DNA of 64,000 nt, from NCBI RefSeq assembly GCF_040126305.1, contig NZ_CP149510.1, positions 3,669,001 through 3,733,000 on the forward strand. Direction: 5' to 3'. Below, one piece after another: positions 35,127 through 43,778 of this stretch (the first letter of the stretch is position 1; the number at the start of each line of letters is the position of its first letter). Both the position numbers and the translations under genes were made by a program. Below the pieces are notes generated by a model, which saw only the letters and a list, made by a program, of their open reading frames with translations, did no database searches and was not told where the DNA came from. This DNA comes from Pararhizobium sp. A13. GTDB lineage: Bacteria > Pseudomonadota > Alphaproteobacteria > Rhizobiales > Rhizobiaceae.

Positions 35127-37313
35127 ATGACACGCGCGCAGCAAGTTGGCGTCATTGTCGGTCTGGTGATCGTAGCGATCCTCACGATCCTGAGGGCCAG
35201 TGACCCGCAACTCATGCGGCTGGCGCGCGAGGTGGCGTTCGACGAGTATCAGCGCATCGCACCGCGGGCATTTGAGGACCTGCCGGTCCGCGTGATCGAC
35301 ATAGACGAAGCGTCGCTGAAAGAATTTGGCCAGTGGCCATGGCCGCGGGACCGCATGGCCATGCTGGTGGACAGGCTTTCCGAAACGGGAGCGGCGGCGA
35401 TCGCATTCGACATCCTCTTCTCGGAACCCGACCGCCTTTCGCCCCGCACGATCATGCGCGATGTCGCGGGGGTCGATCCCTCGCTGCTTGAGCGGCTTCC
35501 GGACAATGACGAAATTTTTGCGCGGTCGATTGCCGAAAAGCCCGTCGTGCTCGGCTTTGCGCTCTCCAACGAAGGCGGCTACCGGCCTCAGGTGAAGGCC
35601 GGCTTTGCCTTCACGGGCGAACCGCCCTTCCGTGCGCCTCCCCGCATCACGAGCGCGACACCCTTGCGGCCGCAGCTTGAGGCCAATGCCGCCGGCATCG
35701 GCCATATCAGCCTCAACCCCGGCGATCCCTCGGCAGTGGTGCGCACCGTGCCGCTGCTGCTGAGCGACGGGGAGCAACTCTATCCCAACCTTGCGCTCGA
35801 AGCGCTGCGCGTCGCGCAGGGCGCGTCCACCTACGTGCTCGCCGATGCGCCGAACGTGCCGGACACCATTACCTTGATCAAGGTCGGAGATTTCGTCGTC
35901 CCGGTGACGGCATCAGGAGAGCTCTGGCTCTATGTCAGCCCCGACAGGGCAGACCGGTATATTTCGGCGCGACGGATACTGGCGGAAAAAGGTGTGTCGC
36001 CCGAAACAAGCGCTGCGCTCGAAGGCAGCATCGTCTTCGTCGGCACGTCGGCCGCGGGCCTGCAGGATATTCGCACAACAGCGCTCGGGCAGAACGTTCC
36101 CGGCGTTTCGCTTCAGGCCCAGACCGTCGAGCAGATCCTGTCCGGGCGTTTTCTCTCGCGTCCCGACTGGGCCGACGGCCTTGAAATCCTGTCCATTGCG
36201 GTGGCGGGTACCCTGCTCGTCATCCTGACCACATTCGTCAGTCCCGCCATGGCGCTGGCCTGTGGGCTGCTGATTACCGCACTCGCACTTGCCGCCTCCT
36301 GGCTCGCCTTCCTCTACGGTGGCCTTCTGCTTGATCCCCTGGCACCGATCATCAGCGGATCAGTCACGCATTTCGCGGCAACCGCGTTCCGCTTTCTGGT
36401 GATCGACCGGGAACGCCGGGAGGTCCGCGCCGCCTTTGGCCACTACCTCTCCCCGTCGCTCCTCTATCGCATCGAGCATACCCGCGACGCCTTGCGTCTC
36501 GGCGGCGACGACCGCGAACTGACGGTGATGTTCGTCGACATCCGCAACTTCACCGAGATCAGCGAGCGACTGGCGCCCACCGCCGTCGTCGGCTTCCTGA
36601 ACACCTTTCTCGACGCCCTCAGCCGCCATATCATCGAGAACGAAGGCACCCTCGACAAGTTCATCGGCGACTCGATCATGGCCTTCTGGAACGCGCCCGT
36701 CGATGTGAAAGATCATGCGGCCAAGGCGGTCCATGCCGCATTGGCGATGCGCGAGACGCTTGCCCGTCTCAATGCCGATGACGCGTTCGGATTTGGAAAT
36801 GGACAGGCAGTGGGCATCGGCATCGGTATCCATACCGGCCTTGCCTGCGTCGGAAACATGGGCGCCGAGACCCATTTCAACTATTCGGCCGTAGGCGACA
36901 CGGTCAATGTGACCGCACGCATCGAGAGTGCCTGCAAGGAAGTCTGTTTCGACATTCTCGTGTCGGAGAGCACAGCGAGCCTCGCGCCGCAGTATGCGCT
37001 GCTCGAGGCGGGAGCGCTGACGCTCAAGGGCAAGAGCGCGCGAACCCGCACCTTCGCGGTCATCGGCGACGAGCGCCTTGCCATGTCCCGCGAATTTGCC
37101 GCACTGAAGCATGTGCACGAGCAACTGATCGAAGCCCTGGCATCGCGATCGCCGGCTGTCCGCGACGTGCTGCGCGTTGCAAAACGCAGGGCGGCGGCAG
37201 TGCCGGTGGGTCTGGCGGAATTCTATCGCCGCATCTCGCGCAGGGCCGACCACTTTCTGCAGCGGCCCGCCGCAGCGCCGCCCGTCCTACCAGATAGAAA
37301 AACGTTACCGTAA
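35127..37313 (+). CDS. CHASE2-domain class III adenylate/guanylate cyclase
   Basis: A 728-residue membrane enzyme. After one N-terminal helix (VGVIVGLVIVAILTIL) comes a periplasmic CHASE2 sensor (about 20-345, with AAAIAFDILFSEPDRLSPRT). Three helices follow (about 350-425), then a catalytic domain from about 455. Metal-binding Asp lies in MFVDIRNFTEI; the base-selecting Lys is in LDKFIGDSIMAFW and the GDTVNVTARIES motif is intact, which favours cAMP over cGMP, though not proven. The start at 35127 has GTAGGG upstream. It converges with a FecR-domain gene; such cyclase-FecR neighbours are frequent in rhizobia. Confidence 0.95.
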   Translation: MTRAQQVGVIVGLVIVAILTILRASDPQLMRLAREVAFDEYQRIAPRAFEDLPVRVIDIDEASLKEFGQWPWPRDRMAMLVDRLSETGAAAIAFDILFSEPDRLSPRTIMRDVAGVDPSLLERLPDNDEIFARSIAEKPVVLGFALSNEGGYRPQVKAGFAFTGEPPFRAPPRITSATPLRPQLEANAAGIGHISLNPGDPSAVVRTVPLLLSDGEQLYPNLALEALRVAQGASTYVLADAPNVPDTITLIKVGDFVVPVTASGELWLYVSPDRADRYISARRILAEKGVSPETSAALEGSIVFVGTSAAGLQDIRTTALGQNVPGVSLQAQTVEQILSGRFLSRPDWADGLEILSIAVAGTLLVILTTFVSPAMALACGLLITALALAASWLAFLYGGLLLDPLAPIISGSVTHFAATAFRFLVIDRERREVRAAFGHYLSPSLLYRIEHTRDALRLGGDDRELTVMFVDIRNFTEISERLAPTAVVGFLNTFLDALSRHIIENEGTLDKFIGDSIMAFWNAPVDVKDHAAKAVHAALAMRETLARLNADDAFGFGNGQAVGIGIGIHTGLACVGNMGAETHFNYSAVGDTVNVTARIESACKEVCFDILVSESTASLAPQYALLEAGALTLKGKSARTRTFAVIGDERLAMSREFAALKHVHEQLIEALASRSPAVRDVLRVAKRRAAAVPVGLAEFYRRISRRADHFLQRPAAAPPVLPDRKTLP

Positions 37314-37400
37314 CACCCTCATACTGTAGCAGCGCTTTGGCGGCGTAAGACCAATTCGAGCTGACAGGAGCATCGTGGCGTCCGCGAAGATGCCTCCCTG

Positions 37401-38387
37401 TCATTTCCCGCTCTTGCCTCTGTCGTTACGGTCCTTGCCCTTGTCGTTGCGGTCCCTGTCGTGGCCGCGATGGTAGCCGTCGTCGTGATCACCGTGATGC
37501 TGGCTGCCGTCGTCGACGCTGTTGCCGTCGCGATCATGATGGTTGTGATGATGATGCCTGTCGGGCTTGTCATCGTCATGGTGCGGCTTGTCGGGCTCCT
37601 CATCACGCGGCTTGTCAGGCTCATCCTCATCGGGCGGGTCCTTGGGGTCGACCCTCTTGTCCGGCTTGATTGGAACAGCGCGTTTCTCCTTGGGAACGAC
37701 GTCTTCCCGCTGAATTGCCACGTTCGTAAGGCCGCAACCACCGCCGCCAAGCGCTGAAAGCTTCTGACTGCCCGAGAGAAACGGCAGCGCCTTGGCATTG
37801 CCGAGCGTCTTGAAGATGCTGCGGTCGACCCGGCGGGTTTCGGTCAGGCCGCCGTTGCGGTTGGCAACCACGCAGTCGCAGCGCCGCGTGAGTTCTCTGC
37901 AACCGCCCTGGCCGCAAAAACTGGCTGATCCGCCCAACAGAACGACCGCGGTCGTGCCGTCGGCACCGATATAGAAATCGAACACAGTCCCACGGACGCC
38001 GATCGTGCCGGCTGGCGTTACGATCTCATAGGCCGCGTGTTTGGAGTTCCCGCTTATCCAGCGAAACGTCCCCTTGGCCGCTTTGACGGTGAGCTTCTTC
38101 ACAGAACGGGAGCCATCGAAGACGAACTTGTCGATGACCACGGATGAGCCCCACCCCACGGCAAGCTTGGTGCCATCCTGGAATACAAACTGGCCCAGCC
38201 CGGATAGGGACGTGCGGATCCGTTCGTCCTGGAACACCGGATCGTTGACCGCAAGCTCACCGCTCGCCCCTGTCACCGCAGTCTTGATATGGACCGCCTT
38301 GCCGATCGATTCCGCAGCGACTGACGGCGATGCAGCGGCGAGCAGAACACTGAGCGCGACGACGACCGCCCGATCTGGAGCAAACAT
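37401..38387 (-). CDS. FecR-domain secreted protein with Asp/His-rich tail
   Basis: A 328-residue exported protein: signal peptide (AVVVALSVLLAAASPSVAAE), then a FecR domain (about 35-150, GLGQFVFQDGTKLAVGWGSS; VTPAGTIGVRGTVFDFY). A central Cys-containing part (SFCGQGGCRELTRRCDCVV) is followed by an extraordinary C-terminus of Asp, Lys, His and Pro (residues about 245-328; HHHHNHHDRD), which looks unstructured and able to bind metal ions. Start at 38387 has GGAGGGGGAG upstream. A -10-like TATAAT lies at 38421-38426 on this strand. It is not a TonB-linked anti-sigma factor; no sigma factor is adjacent. Confidence 0.88.
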   Translation of the reverse strand: MFAPDRAVVVALSVLLAAASPSVAAESIGKAVHIKTAVTGASGELAVNDPVFQDERIRTSLSGLGQFVFQDGTKLAVGWGSSVVIDKFVFDGSRSVKKLTVKAAKGTFRWISGNSKHAAYEIVTPAGTIGVRGTVFDFYIGADGTTAVVLLGGSASFCGQGGCRELTRRCDCVVANRNGGLTETRRVDRSIFKTLGNAKALPFLSGSQKLSALGGGGCGLTNVAIQREDVVPKEKRAVPIKPDKRVDPKDPPDEDEPDKPRDEEPDKPHHDDDKPDRHHHHNHHDRDGNSVDDGSQHHGDHDDGYHRGHDRDRNDKGKDRNDRGKSGK

Positions 38388-38420
38388 CTCCCCCTCCATC
38401 GAAACGCAAAACATTAGCAT

Positions 38421-38426
38421 ATTATA
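38421..38426 (-). promoter_or_regulatory. Possible -10 box for the FecR gene
   Basis: TATAAT on the minus strand about 35 bp before the start, in a locally AT-rich run; the -35 region is poor. The rest of the 339-nt gap (38388-38726) before the DUF2778 gene shows no gene or clear repeat. Confidence 0.35.
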
Positions 38427-38726
38427 ATTTAGCTGTCTCGCGATCCACGTATGGCAATCCGGCCACGAGAGACGGCGGGCAATACCGGGTGGAACGGGAA
38501 TGGGGGCGGGGGTGGTTTGCGGAAGGGGAGGTTGGCGGTACCCCTTAAACGCAACGCGCGTCTTGCACTACACGGTGATCTTTTCGCGCGTCGCGTAAAG
38601 TCGTGGAGGTTGGTGCTGAACCACTCCCTCCTCGTGCGGAGGTAAGCCACAGGCGCCGAAGCAAGGCCCCCTTGCTGGCCCTCTCACCGCAAAAGGGTAC
38701 AAATCTTCGCCTGCAAAGGCGCCAGA

Positions 38727-39872
38727 TTACGCGCCCTTGGAAAACAGTGAGGCCAGCGTGCGTTTCGGGGCGGACAAGCCTTTCATGCTCTTGACGATGA
38801 CCATGTGCGAGATTTCCCCGCGCTTGAAGGCTTTCAGGAAGCGCGGATACTCCTCGAAGGCGACGCAACCGTGCGAGTCGCCGCGGTTGCGCAGGAGATA
38901 GCTGTGGGCGAGCAGACCGACGCGGCCATGCGGCGCGACGCCGTCGATCGGCGTCAGGCGTACGGCCGCCACACCGTGGAACAGTGACTCGCGCATTGTC
39001 ACCTTGTAAGTACCGGGCGGCGTCGGGCCCTTCATCTTCACATGGACATAAGCGGGATTGTCGCGCATCTTGCCGATACCGGAATGGGCCTCGAGCTTCT
39101 CACCGTTCGGCATGTAAACCACGCCGGCCGAGATATCGTAGTAGGCAACGCCCTTGCGGCCGCGGAAAGTCGGACGAACCTCGTCCTCATCGTCCATGGG
39201 AAGATCCGGCTTGGCATAGGCAAGCTCTTTGGTCCCCGGCTGCTTGGTCTGATCGGCAGGTTTGCCGGCGCTGTCGGCAAGGCTCCGCGGTTTGGAGAGC
39301 GGTAGCGGCCCCAAATCCGGTAGCATGCCATTCAGCGACGATGCCGGCTCCTGCATCACGAGGCTGAAGGGTTTGCCCAAACCGTCCTTGAGCGAGACGT
39401 TTTCAACGAGAGCGTTGGCCACCACGGGCGTCGAGCCGGTGATCACGTCGTCGCCCCTCGCCGCAGCCGCCTTCGCCAGCGCCAGGACCTGTGTCTTTTC
39501 GATAAAGTCGACGGCAGGTTTCGCCAGGGCAATGGCCACGATGCTCTTCTGTGGCACAATCGTCGAGGCCAGATGGATGCGCGGCAGGACGGTCAGCCGC
39601 GAGAACTTGGCAACGCGCACCACGCGCTGCTGTGGGGCGGCGCGCACGATCGCATTAAGTCCCAAGGAGGCTTCCAGGCGGGGATTTTTGCCTGACGGCA
39701 GCGATGGCCCCATGGCCTGCATGGCCGCGAAGGTCGCGATCATCCAGATCGAAGCGGCGATGCCGACGCCTATAACGGTCGCGCCGGAGACGAGAGAATG
39801 CGCCTTTTTCGAGCGGCCTCCCGATTTCCCGGATGAGGCGACATGACTGAATTTTTCGACCGCAAACGCCAT
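38727..39872 (-). CDS. DUF2778 protein (L,D-transpeptidase-like fold)
   Basis: A 381-residue single-pass protein. It starts MAFAVEKFSHVASSG, has a membrane helix near residues 28-52 (LVSGATVIGVGIAASIWMIA), a 170-residue linker rich in Ala/Lys/Pro, then a C-terminal DUF2778 domain with HSGIGKMRDNP, PTPPGTYKVTM and the catalytic-type SHGCVAFEEY near residue 333. The fold is that of L,D-transpeptidases and T6SS Tlde1-type toxins; here a cell-wall role in the periplasm is more likely than a toxin because no secretion or immunity gene is adjacent. The start has only a weak ribosome site. Confidence 0.85.
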   Translation of the reverse strand: MAFAVEKFSHVASSGKSGGRSKKAHSLVSGATVIGVGIAASIWMIATFAAMQAMGPSLPSGKNPRLEASLGLNAIVRAAPQQRVVRVAKFSRLTVLPRIHLASTIVPQKSIVAIALAKPAVDFIEKTQVLALAKAAAARGDDVITGSTPVVANALVENVSLKDGLGKPFSLVMQEPASSLNGMLPDLGPLPLSKPRSLADSAGKPADQTKQPGTKELAYAKPDLPMDDEDEVRPTFRGRKGVAYYDISAGVVYMPNGEKLEAHSGIGKMRDNPAYVHVKMKGPTPPGTYKVTMRESLFHGVAAVRLTPIDGVAPHGRVGLLAHSYLLRNRGDSHGCVAFEEYPRFLKAFKRGEISHMVIVKSMKGLSAPKRTLASLFSKGA

Positions 39873-40651
39873 GATACTCGTTACCCGAAACGCATTACTC
39901 AATCCAAAGGCAACGGAACGCATTGCCGAGGAGGCCGGTCCAATGCTTGAGAGGCGCCAATTGCTGCGCTTTCCTGGGCATGCCGATCGATCAGAAGAAT
40001 GACAAAGTATGGTAACCAATTCCTTTACGCGGGCTCCGCGAAATATCGAGGAGGAGGATGCAGGAGGAAGAACAGCATTGCGGCATATAAAAAGGCGAAG
40101 AAGGCCGTGCCCTCCCCGCCCGAGACATCGTGGTCCAACGGACATGTGGCATGCGTCAGCGCCTGCATCGAGCGGAGGCTCGGCAGTCTGCGTCTGTGTT
40201 CGGTCTCAAAACCTTTATTTTTGACGATATTATGGAGGCGAAGAAATGGGCGGGATTTTTCTTGGCATTACTGTATCGTTCTGCGATCGTCCCGCTTGAG
40301 CGCGCCCCTCTGTTCGACGTGCTTTCCGATCCGATTTTCCACACAGGACAGCGTCCGCAGTTTCGCGTTCGCTCAGACGCACTCTCGGTCCGCGCGGCGG
40401 GCTCCCCAGCACCAACCGGCCGCTCGCCAATGCCGCACCTGCAAGCTTGCAATGCCTAAATCAGTGGTAGAGAACGATGCCCCACCCGCCGCTCCGCGAA
40501 CAGTGGTGGAAATCGCGGGGATGTGACCGGCTTTGTTAAAATTGCAGCAAATTTCGGCCGAAAAAATTAAAGCGCCGCCACTACGAATTTGGGCTTATCC
40601 GCGCAAACGGACCAAATCATTTTAAGCGCCGCCCGGCAGAAATTCGCACCC
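39873..40651. other. 779-nt gap without a supported gene
   Basis: Several short open frames exist on both strands, but none shows a recognisable domain, a good ribosome site or codon use like that of neighbours. The stretch is AT-richer than its surroundings in places and must contain promoters of the two divergent genes. I find no tRNA, hairpin terminator or repeat in it. Confidence 0.6.
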
Positions 40652-41905
40652 ATGAGTTTTCTTTCCGCCATCGCAGTCATTTCCCTTGCAGTCATGTTTC
40701 CCGTGCTCCTGTCGCTTCGCAAGACCAGCGTCCCGGGCATAACGAGCTTCTGCCTCGCCTGTGCTCTCTCGGCGCTTTCCGCCGGATTGGGCCTCACATC
40801 GGCGATCGCCCCCCCGTGGATCCACGCGGTGATCGGATCGACATTGATGGTCGCCGCAGGCGTGATGACGTTGAACGGTTTCCGCGAATTTCTGGGGCGA
40901 AAACCACTCGGATCGCGGCCGCTCGTCGCAACCCTTGCCTGCACTGTCCTGATGCTTGGCGCCCTCAGTGACATGTTCGAAGACCGCGACGCCTGCCTCG
41001 CCGTGAGCGCTGGAGTGGCGGGGATGATCTATTTCCTCGCCGGCGTCTCGATCCTGCGTCACTGGTCGAGGAAACGCGCCGTCGCCCCCTATACGCTGTT
41101 CTGCTGCGTTTCGGCCTTTGCCGTCGCTGCCCTGCACGCCATTCGCGTCATTGCCGCGGCGACGGATTTCAGCACCGCCACAGAACCGCAACTGTGGACG
41201 ACAGCCCTTCTGGCCGCCCGTCAACTGATGATGCCGCTGTTCTTCCTCGGTGTCATTTTGTTGTTGCACGGATGGATGATTGCCAATCTTCGTCACTTGA
41301 TCGCCCACGACGAACTGACGGGTGCCCTGTCCCGCCGGGCCTTCATGGCCGGATATGAGCGGATGTTCCACGTCGCCTCCGGATCGGGTCGCCAAACAAC
41401 GTTGATGCTGCTCGATCTCGACCGGTTCAAACAGATCAACGACCTGCATGGCCACGCCGGCGGCGACGCGGCGCTTGTACACTTCACCAGGACCGTCCGC
41501 GCTACGCTTGCCGGGCGCGGCATCCTCGGGCGCCTGGGCGGCGAAGAATTCGGTATCGCAATCGCAGGCATCGGGCGACCGGAGGCAGGCGCGATCGCCG
41601 ATGCGATCTGCGCCGCGGTGAGGACGACACCCGCCAGCGGCCGCAAAGGCGCGGACATCGCGCTGACCGTCAGCATCGGCGTCGCCATCGCCGAACCCGG
41701 TGGCGCACTGGCGGATGTCATGGTGCAGGCCGACATGGCACTTTACGAAGCCAAGGCGATGGGACGCGACCGGTCGAGCATTGCCGATAGCCTTCAGGCC
41801 GCCTCCTCGGCCAGCGCCCGCGCGCTTGCAGGCGCCGCGGCCCAGATGCGGGCGGCAGCTGCCATTGCGGTTACCTCAGCGCAGCCGTTGTCGAAGGCCA
41901 GCTGA
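40652..41905 (+). CDS. Membrane diguanylate cyclase (GGDEF)
   Basis: A 417-residue protein with about six N-terminal membrane segments (residues 1-200) and a GGDEF domain from about 215. The active site is RLGGEEFGIA; the GTP region LIAHDELTGALSRRAFM is normal. The position of the inhibitory RxxD (I-site) five residues before GGEEF holds AGRGILG, so product inhibition is probably absent. The C-terminus is Ala-rich. Start at 40652 has a poor ribosome site. It makes cyclic di-GMP. Confidence 0.93.
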   Translation: MSFLSAIAVISLAVMFPVLLSLRKTSVPGITSFCLACALSALSAGLGLTSAIAPPWIHAVIGSTLMVAAGVMTLNGFREFLGRKPLGSRPLVATLACTVLMLGALSDMFEDRDACLAVSAGVAGMIYFLAGVSILRHWSRKRAVAPYTLFCCVSAFAVAALHAIRVIAAATDFSTATEPQLWTTALLAARQLMMPLFFLGVILLLHGWMIANLRHLIAHDELTGALSRRAFMAGYERMFHVASGSGRQTTLMLLDLDRFKQINDLHGHAGGDAALVHFTRTVRATLAGRGILGRLGGEEFGIAIAGIGRPEAGAIADAICAAVRTTPASGRKGADIALTVSIGVAIAEPGGALADVMVQADMALYEAKAMGRDRSSIADSLQAASSASARALAGAAAQMRAAAAIAVTSAQPLSKAS

Positions 41906-41996
41906 GATCAACGCGGCAAGGGTTTCTGACGACCGTGCGGCTTGCATTGCCACGCGGCCGTCCTATGTGAGGGATACCGCCCCTGGAGAACGATCA

Positions 41997-42494
41997 ATGC
42001 CGCTTGCCCTTCGTCTTGTCAGCGCTTGTGCCCTTTTCGCGGCAAGCGTCGCATCCCTGCCCGCGCAGGCCGAAACCGTCGGCGAGGTCGGCGTCGACTG
42101 GCTCGGCAACGACATCCTGATCGATGCGGTTACGGATCCGAAGGTGGCCGGCGTCACCTGCCACGTCACCTATTTCGATCGCAGCGTCATCGACCGCCTG
42201 AGAAAGGGAAACTGGTTTGAGGATCCCTCCAACAATTCGATCGCCTGCCGCCAGACCGGGCCGGTAACGATCGGCGATATCGACCTCAGCCAGGAAGGCG
42301 AAGAAGTGTTCCGAGAGGGGCTTTCGCTGATCTGGAAGAAACTCGTCGTCAACCGCATCTACGACAAGAAAAACAATACTTTGATCTATCTCGCCCATTC
42401 GCGCGAACTAACCGACGGCTCCGCCAAGATGTCGATCTCGACCATTCCGCTCTTCGGCCAGCCGGTGACATGGACGGACGGTGCGCCGAAGTAA
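41997..42494 (+). CDS. creA: CreA family protein
   Basis: A 165-residue secreted protein: signal peptide (LRLVSACALFAASVASLPAQA), mature start AETVGEVGVDWLGND. The CreA signature VAGVTCHVTYFDRS and two conserved Cys (TCHV, IACRQT) are present. Function unknown, often near the creBCD two-component system in enterics but not here. GGAG lies eight bases before ATG. It converges with pncA. Confidence 0.9.
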   Translation: MPLALRLVSACALFAASVASLPAQAETVGEVGVDWLGNDILIDAVTDPKVAGVTCHVTYFDRSVIDRLRKGNWFEDPSNNSIACRQTGPVTIGDIDLSQEGEEVFREGLSLIWKKLVVNRIYDKKNNTLIYLAHSRELTDGSAKMSISTIPLFGQPVTWTDGAPK

Positions 42495-42499
42495 CCGCG

Positions 42500-43129
42500 T
42501 TACCGATCTGCGAAGACGTCCTTGGAAGTAATGATGCGAACGCCGGCCGCCGCCATTTCGGCAATTGCGGCCTGCACGCCGGCGGGGTCGATACCGCGGC
42601 TTGCATCGGCAATAAACCGGACATCAACACCGGGCATCATCACCATCGCGTCAAGCGCCGAGGCCTTGACGCAATAATCGGTCGCAAGGCCGCAAATATC
42701 GAGGGTGCCGACGCGTGCCCGGGTCAGGTAGCCCGAAAGTCCTGTCAGCGCGGAGTGATCATTGTCGCGAAAGGCGGAGTAACTGTCGACCTCACGGTTC
42801 TCCCCCTTGCGCTGCACGTGGTCGATGCCTGCGAAGTTCAGACCGGGATGGAACTGGGCATCTCGGGTGCCCTGGACGCAATGATCCGGCCATAACATCT
42901 GCGGCTTGCCGTTCAGCGTGCCCTTCTCGAAAGGCTTCTTTCCGGGATGCTGGGAGGCGAAGCTGCCATGATCGGCCGGATGCCAGTCCTGCGAGGCGAC
43001 GACCAGATCATACCTGCCCTCGGCGATCAGCCGGTTGGCGACCGGCACCACATCTTCACCATGCGGTACCGCAAGGTTTCCACCGGAGCAGAAGCCATTC
43101 TGGATATCGACGAGCAGAAGGCATCTCAC
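42500..43129 (-). CDS. pncA: Nicotinamidase/pyrazinamidase
   Basis: Hydrolyses nicotinamide to nicotinate for NAD salvage; also converts pyrazinamide. 209 residues; triad Asp8 (LLLVDIQNGF), Lys in VQRKGENREVDSYSAF and Cys in GLATDYCVKASA. Metal-binding DWHPADHGSF is conserved. It is transcribed alone and ends five bases from the convergent creA stop. Confidence 0.96.
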   Translation of the reverse strand: MRCLLLVDIQNGFCSGGNLAVPHGEDVVPVANRLIAEGRYDLVVASQDWHPADHGSFASQHPGKKPFEKGTLNGKPQMLWPDHCVQGTRDAQFHPGLNFAGIDHVQRKGENREVDSYSAFRDNDHSALTGLSGYLTRARVGTLDICGLATDYCVKASALDAMVMMPGVDVRFIADASRGIDPAGVQAAIAEMAAAGVRIITSKDVFADR

Positions 43130-43311
43130 GGCAGTCTCCTATCATTGCTGCGACACGTTCGGGCGGAGAAACGGCGCCCGGTTTTCGCATCGCACAATAA
43201 ACGCAGCGGCGGGAAAAACCAGCCAGCATCTGCCATCGGTCAATCTATCACGAACGCACAAAAACACCGCCCGGTTTCCCGCACGGTGCTTGCCGTTCTT
43301 GCAAATGACGC

Positions 43312-43776
43312 TTAGGCGGCCTGCGCCAGTTCGTCGGCAATGACCGTGTCGAGGTTGAGGAAGCAGACCATGGTCTTTTCCAGTGCCACGATGCCGCGGC
43401 AGAAGGCGCGCTGTGCCTCTGGAATGATCTCCGGCGCCGGCTGCAGGTCTTCGCTCTTGATGGTCATCATGTCGGAGACCTGCTCGACCAAAAGGCCGAC
43501 CAGCTTGCCGGCGATGTCGGTGACGATGATCGCCGAGCGCTCGGACGGTTCGGTCATCTTCATGCCGAGGCGGCAAGCCATGTCGATGACCGGAATGACG
43601 GCGCCGCGCAGGTTGATCAAGCCGAGAACGTAAGGCGGCGTGTGCGGCATCGGCGTCACCGGCGCCCAGCCACGGATTTCGCGGATCGCCATGATATCGA
43701 TGCAAAATTCCTGATCGCCTAGGTGAAACGAAACGATTTCGAGATAGGCACCGGACTGCTTGATTGCGTTTGACAT
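43312..43776 (-). CDS. cheW: Chemotaxis coupling protein CheW
   Basis: A 154-residue CheW domain (LEIVSFHLGDQEFCIDIMAI; LGLINLRGAVIPVIDM) that links chemoreceptors to CheA. It begins two bases after the receptor gene, so both are one operon. No cheA, cheY or cheR is nearby; the pair may join a main pathway encoded elsewhere. Confidence 0.96.
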   Translation of the reverse strand: MSNAIKQSGAYLEIVSFHLGDQEFCIDIMAIREIRGWAPVTPMPHTPPYVLGLINLRGAVIPVIDMACRLGMKMTEPSERSAIIVTDIAGKLVGLLVEQVSDMMTIKSEDLQPAPEIIPEAQRAFCRGIVALEKTMVCFLNLDTVIADELAQAA

Positions 43777-43778
43777 GA

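Noticed and set aside
34300..35133. Minus-strand frame of 277 codons across azlD and the following gap
   Set aside because: Its C-terminal part is the mirror of azlD and the remainder is low-complexity Pro/Arg sequence; no ribosome site.
39999..40526. Short frames in the gap before the diguanylate cyclase
   Set aside because: Several overlapping frames of similar length, none with domain, ribosome site or consistent codon use.
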